NCBI RefSeq assembly: GCF_024105655.1
Contig: NZ_JAAAMH010000021.1
Coordinates: 1 to 51,110 of the forward strand
Direction: 5' to 3'
Length of the DNA stretch: 51,110 nt
DNA from: Aliihoeflea sp. 40Bstr573
GTDB lineage: Bacteria > Pseudomonadota > Alphaproteobacteria > Rhizobiales > Rhizobiaceae
Shown: in pieces, positions 1-8,762 of the stretch
Position numbering within the stretch: position 1 is the stretch's first letter
How the letters are laid out: each line of letters starts with the position of its first letter
Position numbers and translations under genes: made by a program
The notes under the pieces: model-generated
Database searches by the model: none
What the model was told of the DNA's origin: nothing
Seen by the model: only the letters and a program-made list of their open reading frames with translations

Positions 1-88
1 CTCAGCCGTACATAACGCTCGTCAATATCCCAGAACCCAACCTGTCCCCGCATCTGCAGCCTCCCGCAAATCACCGGAAGATTGAATC

Positions 89-277
89 ATGAAACGGGCG
101 AGATGGGGAGGTTCTTCGAGGTCTCCAGCTGACGAAGTGGGAACGTACCTGTCGGATTTGCTAGAGCTTAACTGGTCAACCGCGTCGTGTCGCCGCTACG
201 GCGTCTCGCTACGCGATTGGGGGATTTGGATCGAGGCTCAGAATCTTCAGGATTTGAGCGACAACTCAGTTGTCTGA
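89..277 (+). pseudogene. Probable N-terminal remnant of a tyrosine recombinase
   Basis: A 62-codon reading frame that ends just inside the lepA 3' end. Residues about 15-62 resemble the SAM-like DNA-binding domain at the start of phage-type integrases: YLSDLLE, then S-x-A-S-x-x-R-Y, then SLRDWGIWIEAQNLQDLS, the usual spacing of a helix pair with conserved Tyr, Arg, Leu and Trp. No catalytic domain (R...HxxR...Y) follows, because the frame stops after 62 codons where lepA begins on the other strand. A GGAAG stretch lies about ten bases before the ATG. I infer a broken integrase left beside lepA. A chance reading frame remains possible, since the match is by eye only. Confidence 0.4.
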
Positions 278-2074
278 CATCTTCAGCGCCTCGATAAACG
301 CCGCCTGCGGAATCTCCACCTTGCCGAACTGGCGCATGCGCTTTTTGCCTTCCTTCTGCTTTTCCAGAAGCTTGCGCTTGCGGGTCACGTCGCCGCCGTA
401 GCACTTGGCCGTCACGTCCTTGCGCAGCGCCGAGATCGTCTCGCGGGCGATCACTTTCCCGCCGATGGCCGCCTGGATCGGGATCTTGAACATGTGCTTG
501 GGGATCAGATCCTTCAACTTCTCGCACATGGCGCGGCCGCGCTTTTCGGCGGCGGAGCGGTGGACGAGCATGGAGAGGGCGTCGACGGGTTCGTCGTTGA
601 CGAGGATCGACATCTTGACGAGATCGCCCTCGCGGTAGTCGGTCAGCTGGTAGTCGAACGAGGCGTAGCCTTTGGAGATCGACTTCAGGCGGTCGTAGAA
701 GTCGAACACGACCTCGTTCAGCGGCAGGTCGTAGGTGACCATGGCGCGCTTGCCGACATAGGACAGATCGACCTGAAGGCCGCGCCGCTCCTGGCACAGC
801 TTCAGGATCGAGCCGAGATAGTCGTCCGGCGTCAGGATCGTGGCGCGGATCCACGGCTCCTCGATCGTGTCGATCTTCATCACGTCCGGCATGTCGGCCG
901 GGTTGTGGAGCTCGATTTCCGAGCCGTCATTCATGGCGAGCTTGTAGACGACCGACGGCGCGGTCGCGATCAGGTCGAGGTCGAACTCGCGCTCCAGCCG
1001 CTCCTGGATGATTTCCAGGTGCAAAAGGCCGAGGAAGCCGCAGCGGAAGCCGAAGCCGAGCGCGGCGCTGGTTTCCATTTCGAAGGAAAACGACGCGTCG
1101 TTGAGGCGCAGCTTGCCCATGGCGGCGCGCAGATCCTCGAAATCGGCCGCGTCGACGGGGAAGAGGCCGCAGAAGACCACCGGCTGCGCCGGCTTGAAGC
1201 CCGGCAGGGCGTGGGCGGTCGGCTTGCGGTCGTCGGTGATGGTGTCGCCGACGCGGGTGTCGGCCACTTCCTTGATCGAGGCGGTGATGAAGCCGAGCTC
1301 GCCGGGGCCAAGATCATCCACCATCACCATCTTGGGCGTGATGACGCCGACGCGGTCCACCGTGTAGCGCGCGTTGGTGCCCATCATGCGGATCTGCTGG
1401 CCTTTCCTCAGCCGGCCGTCGATGATGCGCACCAGGACGATGACGCCGAGATAGGCGTCGTACCAGCTATCGACGAGCATCGCCTTCAGCGGCGCGGTCT
1501 CGTCGCCCTCCTTCGGCGGCGGGAGCTTCGTGACGATGGCTTCCAGCACGTCCTCGATGCCGATGCCGGTCTTGGCCGAGATCATCACCGCGTCGGATGC
1601 GTCGAGGCCGATCACCTCCTCGACCTGCTCCTTGATGCGCTCGGGCTCGGCGGCGGGCAGGTCGATCTTGTTGAGGACCACGACGATTTCGTGGTCGGCG
1701 TCGATGGCCTGATAGACGTTGGCCAGCGTCTGCGCCTCAACGCCCTGTGAGGCGTCGACCACGAGCAGCGAGCCCTCGCAGGCGCGCAGGGAGCGCGAGA
1801 CCTCATAGGCGAAGTCGACATGGCCGGGCGTGTCGATCAGGTTCAGCACATAGTGCTCGCCGTCCTTGGCGTCGTATTCGAGCCGGACGGTGTTGGCCTT
1901 GATGGTGATGCCGCGCTCGCGCTCGATGTCCATCGCGTCGAGCACCTGCTCCTTCATCTCGCGAACCTCGAGCGAACCGGTCATCTGGATCAGCCGGTCG
2001 GCAAGCGTCGACTTGCCATGGTCGATATGGGCGACGATGGAGAAATTGCGGATCTTGGAAAGGGGCGTCTTCAT
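266..2074 (-). CDS. lepA: Elongation factor 4 (LepA) GTPase
   Basis: Ribosome-bound GTPase that acts on stalled or mis-translocated ribosomes. The full length of 602 residues is normal for LepA. The GTPase domain shows G1 AHIDHGKST (15-23), G3 DTPGH (81-85) and G4 NKID (135-138). The C-terminal part contains the LepA-specific region with [13 protein letters not shown] and [15 protein letters not shown]. The Met at 2074 begins [10 protein letters not shown], the standard LepA start. Its neighbours are unusual: an integrase-like stub converges on its 3' end, and a truncated restriction-modification gene starts 85 bases from its 5' end on the other strand. A short perfect palindrome (260-274) covers the stop codon. 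Confidence 0.98.
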   Translation of the reverse strand: MKTPLSKIRNFSIVAHIDHGKSTLADRLIQMTGSLEVREMKEQVLDAMDIERERGITIKANTVRLEYDAKDGEHYVLNLIDTPGHVDFAYEVSRSLRACEGSLLVVDASQGVEAQTLANVYQAIDADHEIVVVLNKIDLPAAEPERIKEQVEEVIGLDASDAVMISAKTGIGIEDVLEAIVTKLPPPKEGDETAPLKAMLVDSWYDAYLGVIVLVRIIDGRLRKGQQIRMMGTNARYTVDRVGVITPKMVMVDDLGPGELGFITASIKEVADTRVGDTITDDRKPTAHALPGFKPAQPVVFCGLFPVDAADFEDLRAAMGKLRLNDASFSFEMETSAALGFGFRCGFLGLLHLEIIQERLEREFDLDLIATAPSVVYKLAMNDGSEIELHNPADMPDVMKIDTIEEPWIRATILTPDDYLGSILKLCQERRGLQVDLSYVGKRAMVTYDLPLNEVVFDFYDRLKSISKGYASFDYQLTDYREGDLVKMSILVNDEPVDALSMLVHRSAAEKRGRAMCEKLKDLIPKHMFKIPIQAAIGGKVIARETISALRKDVTAKCYGGDVTRKRKLLEKQKEGKKRMRQFGKVEIPQAAFIEALKMSDN

Positions 2075-2159
2075 GAGCCGCGCTTTAGCAGGGCGGCGGG
2101 GGGTTCACAAGCGCGGGCGATGACGCGGGAGGCCGCAGCGCGACGCGTTCAACGCTCTT

Positions 2160-4784
2160 ATGGCGCGCGCGCGGCGACAGGCGGAAGACTACGTATTCCT
2201 GCTCGAGGCCAGTCATCCGGCTCCGCCCTTCCTGCTTGTTTGCGACGTCGGCCGCGTGATCGAGATCTACTCGGATTTTTCGGGCACCGGCCGTGCCTAT
2301 ACGCAGTTTCGCGGGCGCACAGGGTTCAGGATCACGCTCGAAGACCTGCGCAGGCCGCAATGCCGCGAACTGCTCAGGACGATCTGGACGGATCCCCACA
2401 GCCTGAACCCGGCGCGGGAAAGCGCGCGGGTCACGCGGCAGATCGCTGACAGGCTCGCCAAGGTCAGCCGCTCGCTGGAAAGCAACTACCAGCCCGAAGA
2501 GGTGGCGCTGTTCATGATGCGCGCGATCTTCTGCATGTTCGCGGAAGACGTCGATCTGTTGCCACGAGGCAAATTCACCCAACTTCTGCAGGAGTGCGTT
2601 GCCGCACCGCGCTCGTTCGTACCTCTGGTTGAGCAGCTCTGGTCGAAAATGGATACGCGCGCTTCCTCAGAACGCTACTTCCCGTATTTCGATGCCGACA
2701 TCCGCTACTTCAACGGCAATCTCTACCGCGACGCGCGCGCATTCCCGCTTCAAGCGGAAGAGATCGGCGAGCTTGTCGCTGCGGCGAAGCACAAATGGAC
2801 CGACGTCGATCCGGCGATCTTCGGCACGCTTCTGGAACAGGCGCTGGAACCTTCCGAACGACGCAAGCTCGGCGCTCACTACACACCGCGTGCTTACGTC
2901 GTCAGGCTGGTCGAGGCGACGGTCATGGAGCCGCTGCGCGCCGACTGGCGGCGGGCCTTGAAACAAGCGGACGGCGAACGGGATGCCGGCAACGAGCGCG
3001 GCGCGGCCGCAATCCTACGCGCGTTTCATCACCGGCTCTGCACAACGCGGGTGCTCGATCCGGCCTGCGGAACCGGCAATTTCCTCTACGTATGCCTGCA
3101 ACTGATGAAGACTCTGGAAGGCGAAGTGCTGGAAGCGCTCGTCGGCCATGGCGAAACCGGCTTGCTCGGGCTCGATGCGGAGACCGTCGGCCCGCAGCAG
3201 TTTCTCGGTCTGGAACTCAATCCCCGCGCCGCCGCGATCGCCGAACTCGTCATCTGGATCGGCTTCCTTCAGGAACATTACCGCACCCACAGCGGTCATC
3301 CGGGCGAGCCGATCCTGCGCGCGTTCCAGAACATCAATTTCGGAATGAAGGACGGCTATGACGCAGTGCTTGCGCGGGATGCGAATGCGCAGGGCGAGCG
3401 AATCTTCGACGCCCCAAGCCGGCCGGACTGGCCCGAAGCCGAGTTCATCGTCGGCAACCCTCCGTTCATCGGCAAGGGTGCCGCCATGCGCAGCGCACTT
3501 GGAGGCGATTATGTCGATGCTTTGTGGGCCGCGCATCGGCACATGAACGAGAGCGCCGATTTCGTGATGTATTGGTGGGACCGCGCCGCCGAACTCCTGA
3601 CGCGAAAGGGCACGGTCCTGCGGCGGTTCGGGCTTGTGACAACCAATTCGATAAGCCAGGTCTTCAATCGAAGGACGATCGAACGGCACATCGCCGCCAA
3701 CAGGCCGGTCAGCCTGATCTATGCCATTCCCGACCATCCATGGACAAAAGCGACCAAGGACAGTGCCGCCGTGCGGATCGCGATGACCGTCTGCGAGGCG
3801 GGAAAACAAATGGGGACACTGCTTGAAATCAGCGACGAGGCTGATTTGCAAACTGACGAGCCGCATTTGGGTTTCGTGCGCCGAATGGGAATGATCCACG
3901 CCGATTTAACGACAGGCCCGGCCATCAGCACTGCCTCCAGCCTGACCGCCAATTCGGGAATTGCATGTAACGGAATGATGCTTGCGGGCCGTGGATTCGT
4001 TCTGACTCCCAAGGAAGCATCCTACCTGTGTGGCTCCCAACCACCGCAAGACCAGCTGATCAAACCTTACCAAAACGGAGGCGAGTTGGTCGGTCATCCG
4101 AAACGAAATTTCGTTATCGACGCGTTTGGGTTTGCCGATGCCGAATTGCGGCAACGGCATCCAGCGATATATCAACATCTTCTCGCCACCGTAAAACCTG
4201 GACGATCACAGAACAGGCGAAAAGCATTCCGCGAGCGATGGTGGATTTTCGGCGAGCCGCGTAAAACCTTTCGTCCTGCTCTACGCGGCCTCGGCCGCTA
4301 TATCGGAACGACGGAAACGGCGAAGCACCGCATCTTCCAGTTTCTGGACGAAAGCGTCGTTCCCGACCACATGATCATCGCGATTGCGTCGAACGATGCT
4401 GCGCATCTGGCCGTCCTGTCCAGTCGCGTTCACAGGACGTGGGCTCTTGCGGCTGGCGGATGGCTCGGAATTGGCAACGATCCGCGATATTCGAAATCCC
4501 GCTGCTTCGATCCGTTCCCCTTTCCAGACCCCTCACTTGAAGTTCAACGAGCGTTGCGCGATGCAGGCGATGAACTCGACGCAACCCGCAGACGCGTGCT
4601 CGAGGAGCATGTCGACCTGACCATGACCGGTCTCTACAACATCCTCGAAAAGCTGAGAGCCGGGACAGCCCTTTCCCAGAAGGATGATGACGTCAAGACA
4701 CGGGGTCTGGTGCTCATACTCGAGGAAATCCACGAAGCGATCGACCGGCTGACGGCGGAAGCGTTGGCTGGCCGAGAGCGATGA
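2160..4784 (+). CDS. MmeI-like DNA adenine methyltransferase lacking the nuclease end
   Basis: Large class I SAM-dependent DNA methyltransferase of the MmeI (type IIG-like) family, 874 residues. Order seen: a helical spacer (about 70-280), a methyltransferase core with motif I DPACGTGNF (from Asp300) and motif IV NPPF (433-436), then a target-recognition region and a helical C-terminus with CFDPFPFPDP. Both catalytic motifs look intact, so methylation is plausible. Full-length relatives start with a PD-(D/E)XK nuclease domain, which is absent here. The family-like reading continues a few codons upstream of the ATG (DAFNALMARARRQAE) and then meets an in-frame stop at 2121-2123, so the 5' end looks cut off at the lepA border. 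It overlaps the next gene by 4 bases (ATGA). It is either a functional orphan methyltransferase or a decaying restriction gene. Confidence 0.85.
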   Translation: MARARRQAEDYVFLLEASHPAPPFLLVCDVGRVIEIYSDFSGTGRAYTQFRGRTGFRITLEDLRRPQCRELLRTIWTDPHSLNPARESARVTRQIADRLAKVSRSLESNYQPEEVALFMMRAIFCMFAEDVDLLPRGKFTQLLQECVAAPRSFVPLVEQLWSKMDTRASSERYFPYFDADIRYFNGNLYRDARAFPLQAEEIGELVAAAKHKWTDVDPAIFGTLLEQALEPSERRKLGAHYTPRAYVVRLVEATVMEPLRADWRRALKQADGERDAGNERGAAAILRAFHHRLCTTRVLDPACGTGNFLYVCLQLMKTLEGEVLEALVGHGETGLLGLDAETVGPQQFLGLELNPRAAAIAELVIWIGFLQEHYRTHSGHPGEPILRAFQNINFGMKDGYDAVLARDANAQGERIFDAPSRPDWPEAEFIVGNPPFIGKGAAMRSALGGDYVDALWAAHRHMNESADFVMYWWDRAAELLTRKGTVLRRFGLVTTNSISQVFNRRTIERHIAANRPVSLIYAIPDHPWTKATKDSAAVRIAMTVCEAGKQMGTLLEISDEADLQTDEPHLGFVRRMGMIHADLTTGPAISTASSLTANSGIACNGMMLAGRGFVLTPKEASYLCGSQPPQDQLIKPYQNGGELVGHPKRNFVIDAFGFADAELRQRHPAIYQHLLATVKPGRSQNRRKAFRERWWIFGEPRKTFRPALRGLGRYIGTTETAKHRIFQFLDESVVPDHMIIAIASNDAAHLAVLSSRVHRTWALAAGGWLGIGNDPRYSKSRCFDPFPFPDPSLEVQRALRDAGDELDATRRRVLEEHVDLTMTGLYNILEKLRAGTALSQKDDDVKTRGLVLILEEIHEAIDRLTAEALAGRER

Positions 4785-5197
4785 CGGATGGCGAAATTCT
4801 TGCACGGCTAGTCGACTTGAACACGGAGCGGGCACGGGAGGAAGCTCGTGGCCGCGTGCGTTGGCTGCGACCGGCATATCAGGAGTCGCGACTTGGCGGC
4901 ACGAAGATCGAACGCACCGAAGAACTCCCGCTTCCAGCCAGCGTCGTATCGATCGACAGGGCGATGCCTGCCTTTCCAACCCGTCGCGAAGAACAGATTC
5001 TCGCCGTCGCCGACCTTCTGGCGTCGAGTAGCGTGCCGATGCAGGCAGCAGAGATTGCCCGCGCCTTCAAGCGCGGGGGCAAGCGCCTCCAACCGAGGAT
5101 CGAGCAACTTCTCAGCGCCCTCGCCCGCTTCGGCCATATTGTTGAGGTTTCCGGCGGTTCCTTCCAGGCGCGCGAGCGAGAGCGGATTGCGGCTTGA
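4781..5197 (+). CDS. Small partner protein of MmeI-like methyltransferase
   Basis: A 138-residue protein translationally coupled to the methyltransferase (ATGA overlap). It has no signal peptide or membrane segment. The first 35 residues are charged and helical and contain a VRWLRPAYQ segment. Residues about 68-130 (EEQILAVADLL to SGGSFQARE) look like a small winged-helix: three helices followed by a short GG hairpin, with the AxLARFGHIVEV pattern. Proteins of this shape commonly follow MmeI-like methyltransferase genes, to my recollection, but I know of no established role. A DNA-binding or specificity helper is inference only. It survives intact although its partner is truncated. Confidence 0.7.
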   Translation: MTDGEILARLVDLNTERAREEARGRVRWLRPAYQESRLGGTKIERTEELPLPASVVSIDRAMPAFPTRREEQILAVADLLASSSVPMQAAEIARAFKRGGKRLQPRIEQLLSALARFGHIVEVSGGSFQARERERIAA

Positions 5198-5357
5198 TTC
5201 GAGGCGCGCCGGGCGCCCGAAAGCCCATTTCTGAAACAAGCCGCTGAGTATTTCGAAAGTAACGATCCGATATATTTCGTGCCTTTTGGGGTTGCCCTGA
5301 GGCATATGGTGCGTTAGGTTTCGATCAACCAAGCCGCAGGAACGAACTCGTTTCGCC

Positions 5358-6641
5358 GTGATCTTGCCCAGATCGCGGACTGTGGCCGTTTTGTCTGGTC
5401 CTGGACCGACGCCGGCGATCCCGGCAGAAAGTGATGTTTTGCAAGATCGGAAGACAATCAAGGTAGCGGCCAAATCCATCTTCAAGGTATTTGGCGACAC
5501 GCCCGACGCAGCATTGCGCCTTTTGCGCGACGGGCAGACGAAGGAAGAGATTTTCGAAACGACGGGCAACACGATCGGGGTGCAGGACGCATCCTTCGAT
5601 GTCGGCGAAGGTCAGATCTTTGTCGTTATGGGCCTGTCGGGCTCCGGCAAGTCGACGCTGGTGCGGATGATCAACGGGCTGATCGCGCCGACATCCGGGC
5701 AGATGCTGATCGACGGCACGGACGTCGCCAATTGCTCGGACAAGGTGCTGCGCGACGTGCGCCGGTCCAAGATCGCGATGGTGTTCCAGCATTTCGCACT
5801 GTTTCCGCACATGACGGTTGCCGACAACGTCGCCTACGGGCTCAAGATCAAGGGGCTGGGCGCCGCTGAACGGCGCAAGAAGGCCGAAGAGGCGCTGGGC
5901 CAGGTCAGCCTCGCCGCCTATGCCGACAGCTACCCGGACGAATTGTCCGGCGGCATGCAGCAGCGCGTTGGCCTTGCTCGCGGCCTCGCATCGGATGCGG
6001 AAATCCTGCTCATGGACGAGCCGTTTTCCGCGCTCGACCCGCTGATCCGCCGCGACATGCAGGAAGAGTTGCTGGAGCTCCAGCGCTCGCTCAAGAAGAC
6101 CATCATCTTCATCACGCACGACCTCAACGAGGCGCTCATCCTCGGCGACCGGATCGCCATCATGAAGGATGGCCGCTTCGTCCAGGTCGGCACGGCGGAA
6201 GAAATCGTCGATCAGCCGGCAGACGATTACGTCGCCGCCTTCACCGCCGACATCGACCGCTCCCGCGTCTTCACCGCCGGCAGCGTGGCGGTGCCTGCCG
6301 AAGCGCTCGACATCCGCACCGACACGGCCGAAACGGCCATCGCGAGGATGGAAGCGCTGGGCCGCGACGCGCTGCACGTCACCGAAGGCGATGCGATCCT
6401 CGGGGTCGTCGCCTATCGCGACCTCTCCGCATCGCTGCGCGAGGGCGCCGATGACGCTGTGCTGAAGGATTCCATGGTCACCGACTTTCCAAAGGTCGGC
6501 CGCACGACGCAGCTCTTCGAGCTCTACGCGCTCGCCGAAAGCGGCCTGCCGATCGCCGTCACCGACCGCAAGGGCAAGCTGATGGGTGTCGTCGCTCCGC
6601 AGGACGTCTTTGCCAAGCTCGCCACGCCAGTCGCGGCCTGA
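5358..6641 (+). CDS. choV: Betaine/choline ABC importer ATPase (ProV/ChoV type)
   Basis: ATP-hydrolysing subunit of a quaternary-amine importer for osmoprotection. Walker A GLSGSGKST (92-100), signature LSGGMQQR (196-203), Walker B ILLMDEP (216-222) and the switch THD are present. Paired CBS-like repeats occupy about 300-420, as in ProV/OpuAA, where they sense ionic strength or nucleotides. The first about 27 residues look unlike the family. A TTG at 5439 (followed by QDRKTIKV) is an alternative start; neither start has a convincing ribosome site. It is first of three genes with permease and binding protein downstream, so it is probably one operon ending at the terminator near 8731. I use the rhizobial cho name; substrate preference among choline, betaine and proline betaine cannot be read from sequence. 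Confidence 0.92.
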   Translation: MILPRSRTVAVLSGPGPTPAIPAESDVLQDRKTIKVAAKSIFKVFGDTPDAALRLLRDGQTKEEIFETTGNTIGVQDASFDVGEGQIFVVMGLSGSGKSTLVRMINGLIAPTSGQMLIDGTDVANCSDKVLRDVRRSKIAMVFQHFALFPHMTVADNVAYGLKIKGLGAAERRKKAEEALGQVSLAAYADSYPDELSGGMQQRVGLARGLASDAEILLMDEPFSALDPLIRRDMQEELLELQRSLKKTIIFITHDLNEALILGDRIAIMKDGRFVQVGTAEEIVDQPADDYVAAFTADIDRSRVFTAGSVAVPAEALDIRTDTAETAIARMEALGRDALHVTEGDAILGVVAYRDLSASLREGADDAVLKDSMVTDFPKVGRTTQLFELYALAESGLPIAVTDRKGKLMGVVAPQDVFAKLATPVAA

Positions 6642-6676
6642 GCCCTTCCCCGTTCGCTTAATCGAAAGGAGGCGCT

Positions 6677-7597
6677 GTGTTCAGTCCTTCGGACATACTC
6701 ACCATTCCGCTGGCCGACTGGGTCAACACCCTCGTTCGCGACTGGCTCGTTCCCAATTTCCGGCCATTCTTCCGCTCGCTTCAATGGCCGATCACGCAGG
6801 TTCTGAACGCGCTCGACGGCTTCCTGAATGCCGTGCCGATGCTGCTGTTCACAGCGGTTCTGGCGTTCGTCGCGTGGCGTACGGCCGGTCGGGGCGTCGC
6901 GATCTTCACGGTCATCGCGCTCGCCTTCATCGACATGATCGGGCTTTGGCCCGAGACGATGACGACGCTTTCCATGGTGGTGACCGCGGTGCTGTTCTGC
7001 ACCGTGATCGGCGTGCCGATCGGCATCCTCGCCGCGGGAAGCGACCGATTCCAGGCCGTGCTGCGACCCGTGCTCGACATCATGCAGACGATCCCGTCAT
7101 TCGTCTATCTGGTGCCGATCGTCATGCTGTTCGGCGTCGGCATGGTGCCGGGCATCATCGCCACCATCATCTTCGCGCTGCCGCCGATCGTACGGCTGAC
7201 CAATCTTGGCATTCGCAACGTGCGCGAGGACCTGGTGGAAGCGGCGCAATCATTCGGCTCGACGCGCTGGCAGATGCTGCGGGACGTTCAGTTTCCGCTC
7301 GCGCTGCGCACGATCATGGCGGGGCTCAACCAGACGCTGATGCTGGCGCTCTCCATGGTGGTCATCACCGCGCTGATCGGCGCGGGGGGCCTTGGCCTCA
7401 CCGTCTTTACCGGCCTCGGCAGGCTCGATGTCGGCGGCGCGACGGCCGGCGGGATCGGCATCGTTCTCCTGGCGATCATTCTCGACCGCATCACGCAGTC
7501 GCTCGGCGAGCCGCAGCGCATGAAGAAGACGTCGCTGCGGGCGACCTTCGCCAACCTCTTTTCCGGCGGCCGCGCGACGCGGCCGACGGAAGCCTGA
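6677..7597 (+). CDS. choW: Betaine/choline ABC importer permease (ProW/ChoW type)
   Basis: Inner-membrane permease, 306 residues with several hydrophobic segments. The ABC-permease loop VEAAQSFGSTRWQML (around 190) docks the ATPase. It starts with GTG at 6677 behind a strong AAAGGAGG ribosome site with a short 4-base gap. It follows choV by 35 bases and precedes the binding-protein gene, the order of rhizobial choVWX read as V-W-X. Residues 30-60 form an N-terminal extension typical of ProW proteins. Confidence 0.93.
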   Translation: MFSPSDILTIPLADWVNTLVRDWLVPNFRPFFRSLQWPITQVLNALDGFLNAVPMLLFTAVLAFVAWRTAGRGVAIFTVIALAFIDMIGLWPETMTTLSMVVTAVLFCTVIGVPIGILAAGSDRFQAVLRPVLDIMQTIPSFVYLVPIVMLFGVGMVPGIIATIIFALPPIVRLTNLGIRNVREDLVEAAQSFGSTRWQMLRDVQFPLALRTIMAGLNQTLMLALSMVVITALIGAGGLGLTVFTGLGRLDVGGATAGGIGIVLLAIILDRITQSLGEPQRMKKTSLRATFANLFSGGRATRPTEA

Positions 7598-7675
7598 CGG
7601 CCGGCCCGATCCAGGGCCGGTTCGCAAAGTCCTGCCTACGCAGGCATACCTGAAATGCAAAAGGAGACTTCACCC

Positions 7676-8704
7676 ATGAAGACATCCACCTTGAAGACAA
7701 TGCTCATCGGCACCGTTTCGGCCGCCGCGATCTTCGCCAGCCCGCTCGCCGCTTCCGCGCAGGACATGCCCGGCGAAGGCACGACCGTGCGCATGGCGCA
7801 GGCGACCTGGGACACCGGCTGGTTCCATGCGGCGATTTACAAGCAGCTCATCGAGGAGCTGGGCTACACGGTCGAAGGCCCGACCACGCTCGACAACCCG
7901 CCCTTCTACCAGGCGGTCGCGCAGGGCGACGTCGACCTTTGGGTCAATGGCTGGTTCCCGCTGCACAACACCTACCGGCCGACCTTCGAAGGCTCGGCCG
8001 AAATCACCGGTGCGGTGGCCGAGGGCGGCGCGCTCGAGGGCTATCTGGTCTCGAAGGCGGCAGCCGAGGAATTCGACATCACCACGCTCGACGACTTCAA
8101 GCGCGACGAAGTTAAGGAAGCGTTCGACCGCGACGGCGACGGCAAGGCCGACCTCGTCGCCTGCCCGCCCGGCTGGGGCTGCGAGATCATGATCGAGCAT
8201 CACCTGGAGGCCTATGAGCTGGGCGACCACGTCAACCCGATCAAGGCCGGCTATGCCGCCTCGATGGCCGACGCGATCGCCGCGCATGGGCAGGACGAGC
8301 CGATCCTGTTCTACACCTGGACCCCGAACTGGACGGTCAACGAGCTCGTCCCGGGCGAGGACGTCGTGTGGGTCGAGGTGCCGGAGGTGAACCTGCCCGA
8401 GGACATGGCAGACCTCGCCGATGCCGCGACGCGCGAAGGCGTGACGGGCTGCGTCGCCGATCCGTGCACGCTCGGCTTCCCGGCCAACGACATCGTGCCG
8501 GTCGCCAATACGGCGTTCCTCGACGAGAACCCGGCCGTGCGCGCCCTGCTCGACGAGGCAAGCATTCCGCTCGAGGCCATCTTCGAGCAGAACGCGGCGA
8601 TGAACGACGGCGACGACGATGTCGAGGCGCAGGCCGCGGCGTGGATCGAAGAGAACCGCGAGACGGTCGACGCCTGGCTCGAGACGGCACGCAACGCATC
8701 GTAA
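7676..8704 (+). CDS. choX: Periplasmic betaine/choline-binding protein (ProX/ChoX type)
   Basis: Substrate-binding protein of the importer, 342 residues. A Sec signal peptide covers the first about 28 residues (hydrophobic run, then ASAQ). The mature part shows MAQATWDTGWFHAA, DLWVNGWFP and CPPGWGCEI. These Trp residues are positioned as in family members where aromatic side chains cage the quaternary ammonium group. The paired cysteines in CPPGWGC could form a disulfide. I chose the ATG at 7676 because AAGGAG lies nine bases before it; an in-frame ATG at 7655 would place the signal peptide internally. A strong terminator follows directly. Confidence 0.93.
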   Translation: MKTSTLKTMLIGTVSAAAIFASPLAASAQDMPGEGTTVRMAQATWDTGWFHAAIYKQLIEELGYTVEGPTTLDNPPFYQAVAQGDVDLWVNGWFPLHNTYRPTFEGSAEITGAVAEGGALEGYLVSKAAAEEFDITTLDDFKRDEVKEAFDRDGDGKADLVACPPGWGCEIMIEHHLEAYELGDHVNPIKAGYAASMADAIAAHGQDEPILFYTWTPNWTVNELVPGEDVVWVEVPEVNLPEDMADLADAATREGVTGCVADPCTLGFPANDIVPVANTAFLDENPAVRALLDEASIPLEAIFEQNAAMNDGDDDVEAQAAAWIEENRETVDAWLETARNAS

Positions 8705-8730
8705 CGATCGACGTTACGACCAAAATGAAG

Positions 8731-8758
8731 AAGGCGGGCCGCAAGGCCCGCCTTTTTT
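8731..8758 (+). terminator. Intrinsic terminator of choVWX
   Basis: A perfect 10-bp stem (AAGGCGGGCC / GGCCCGCCTT) closed by a GCAA tetraloop and followed by six T residues, 27 bases after the choX stop codon. It separates the importer operon from the convergent BCCT gene. Confidence 0.95.
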
Positions 8759-8762
8759 GCTG

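Noticed and set aside
260-274. Palindrome over the lepA stop codon
   Set aside because: Short, no T-run and partly coding; too weak to call a terminator.
494-1750. 418-codon forward frame within lepA
   Set aside because: Antisense shadow of lepA; composition is skewed and no domain is seen.
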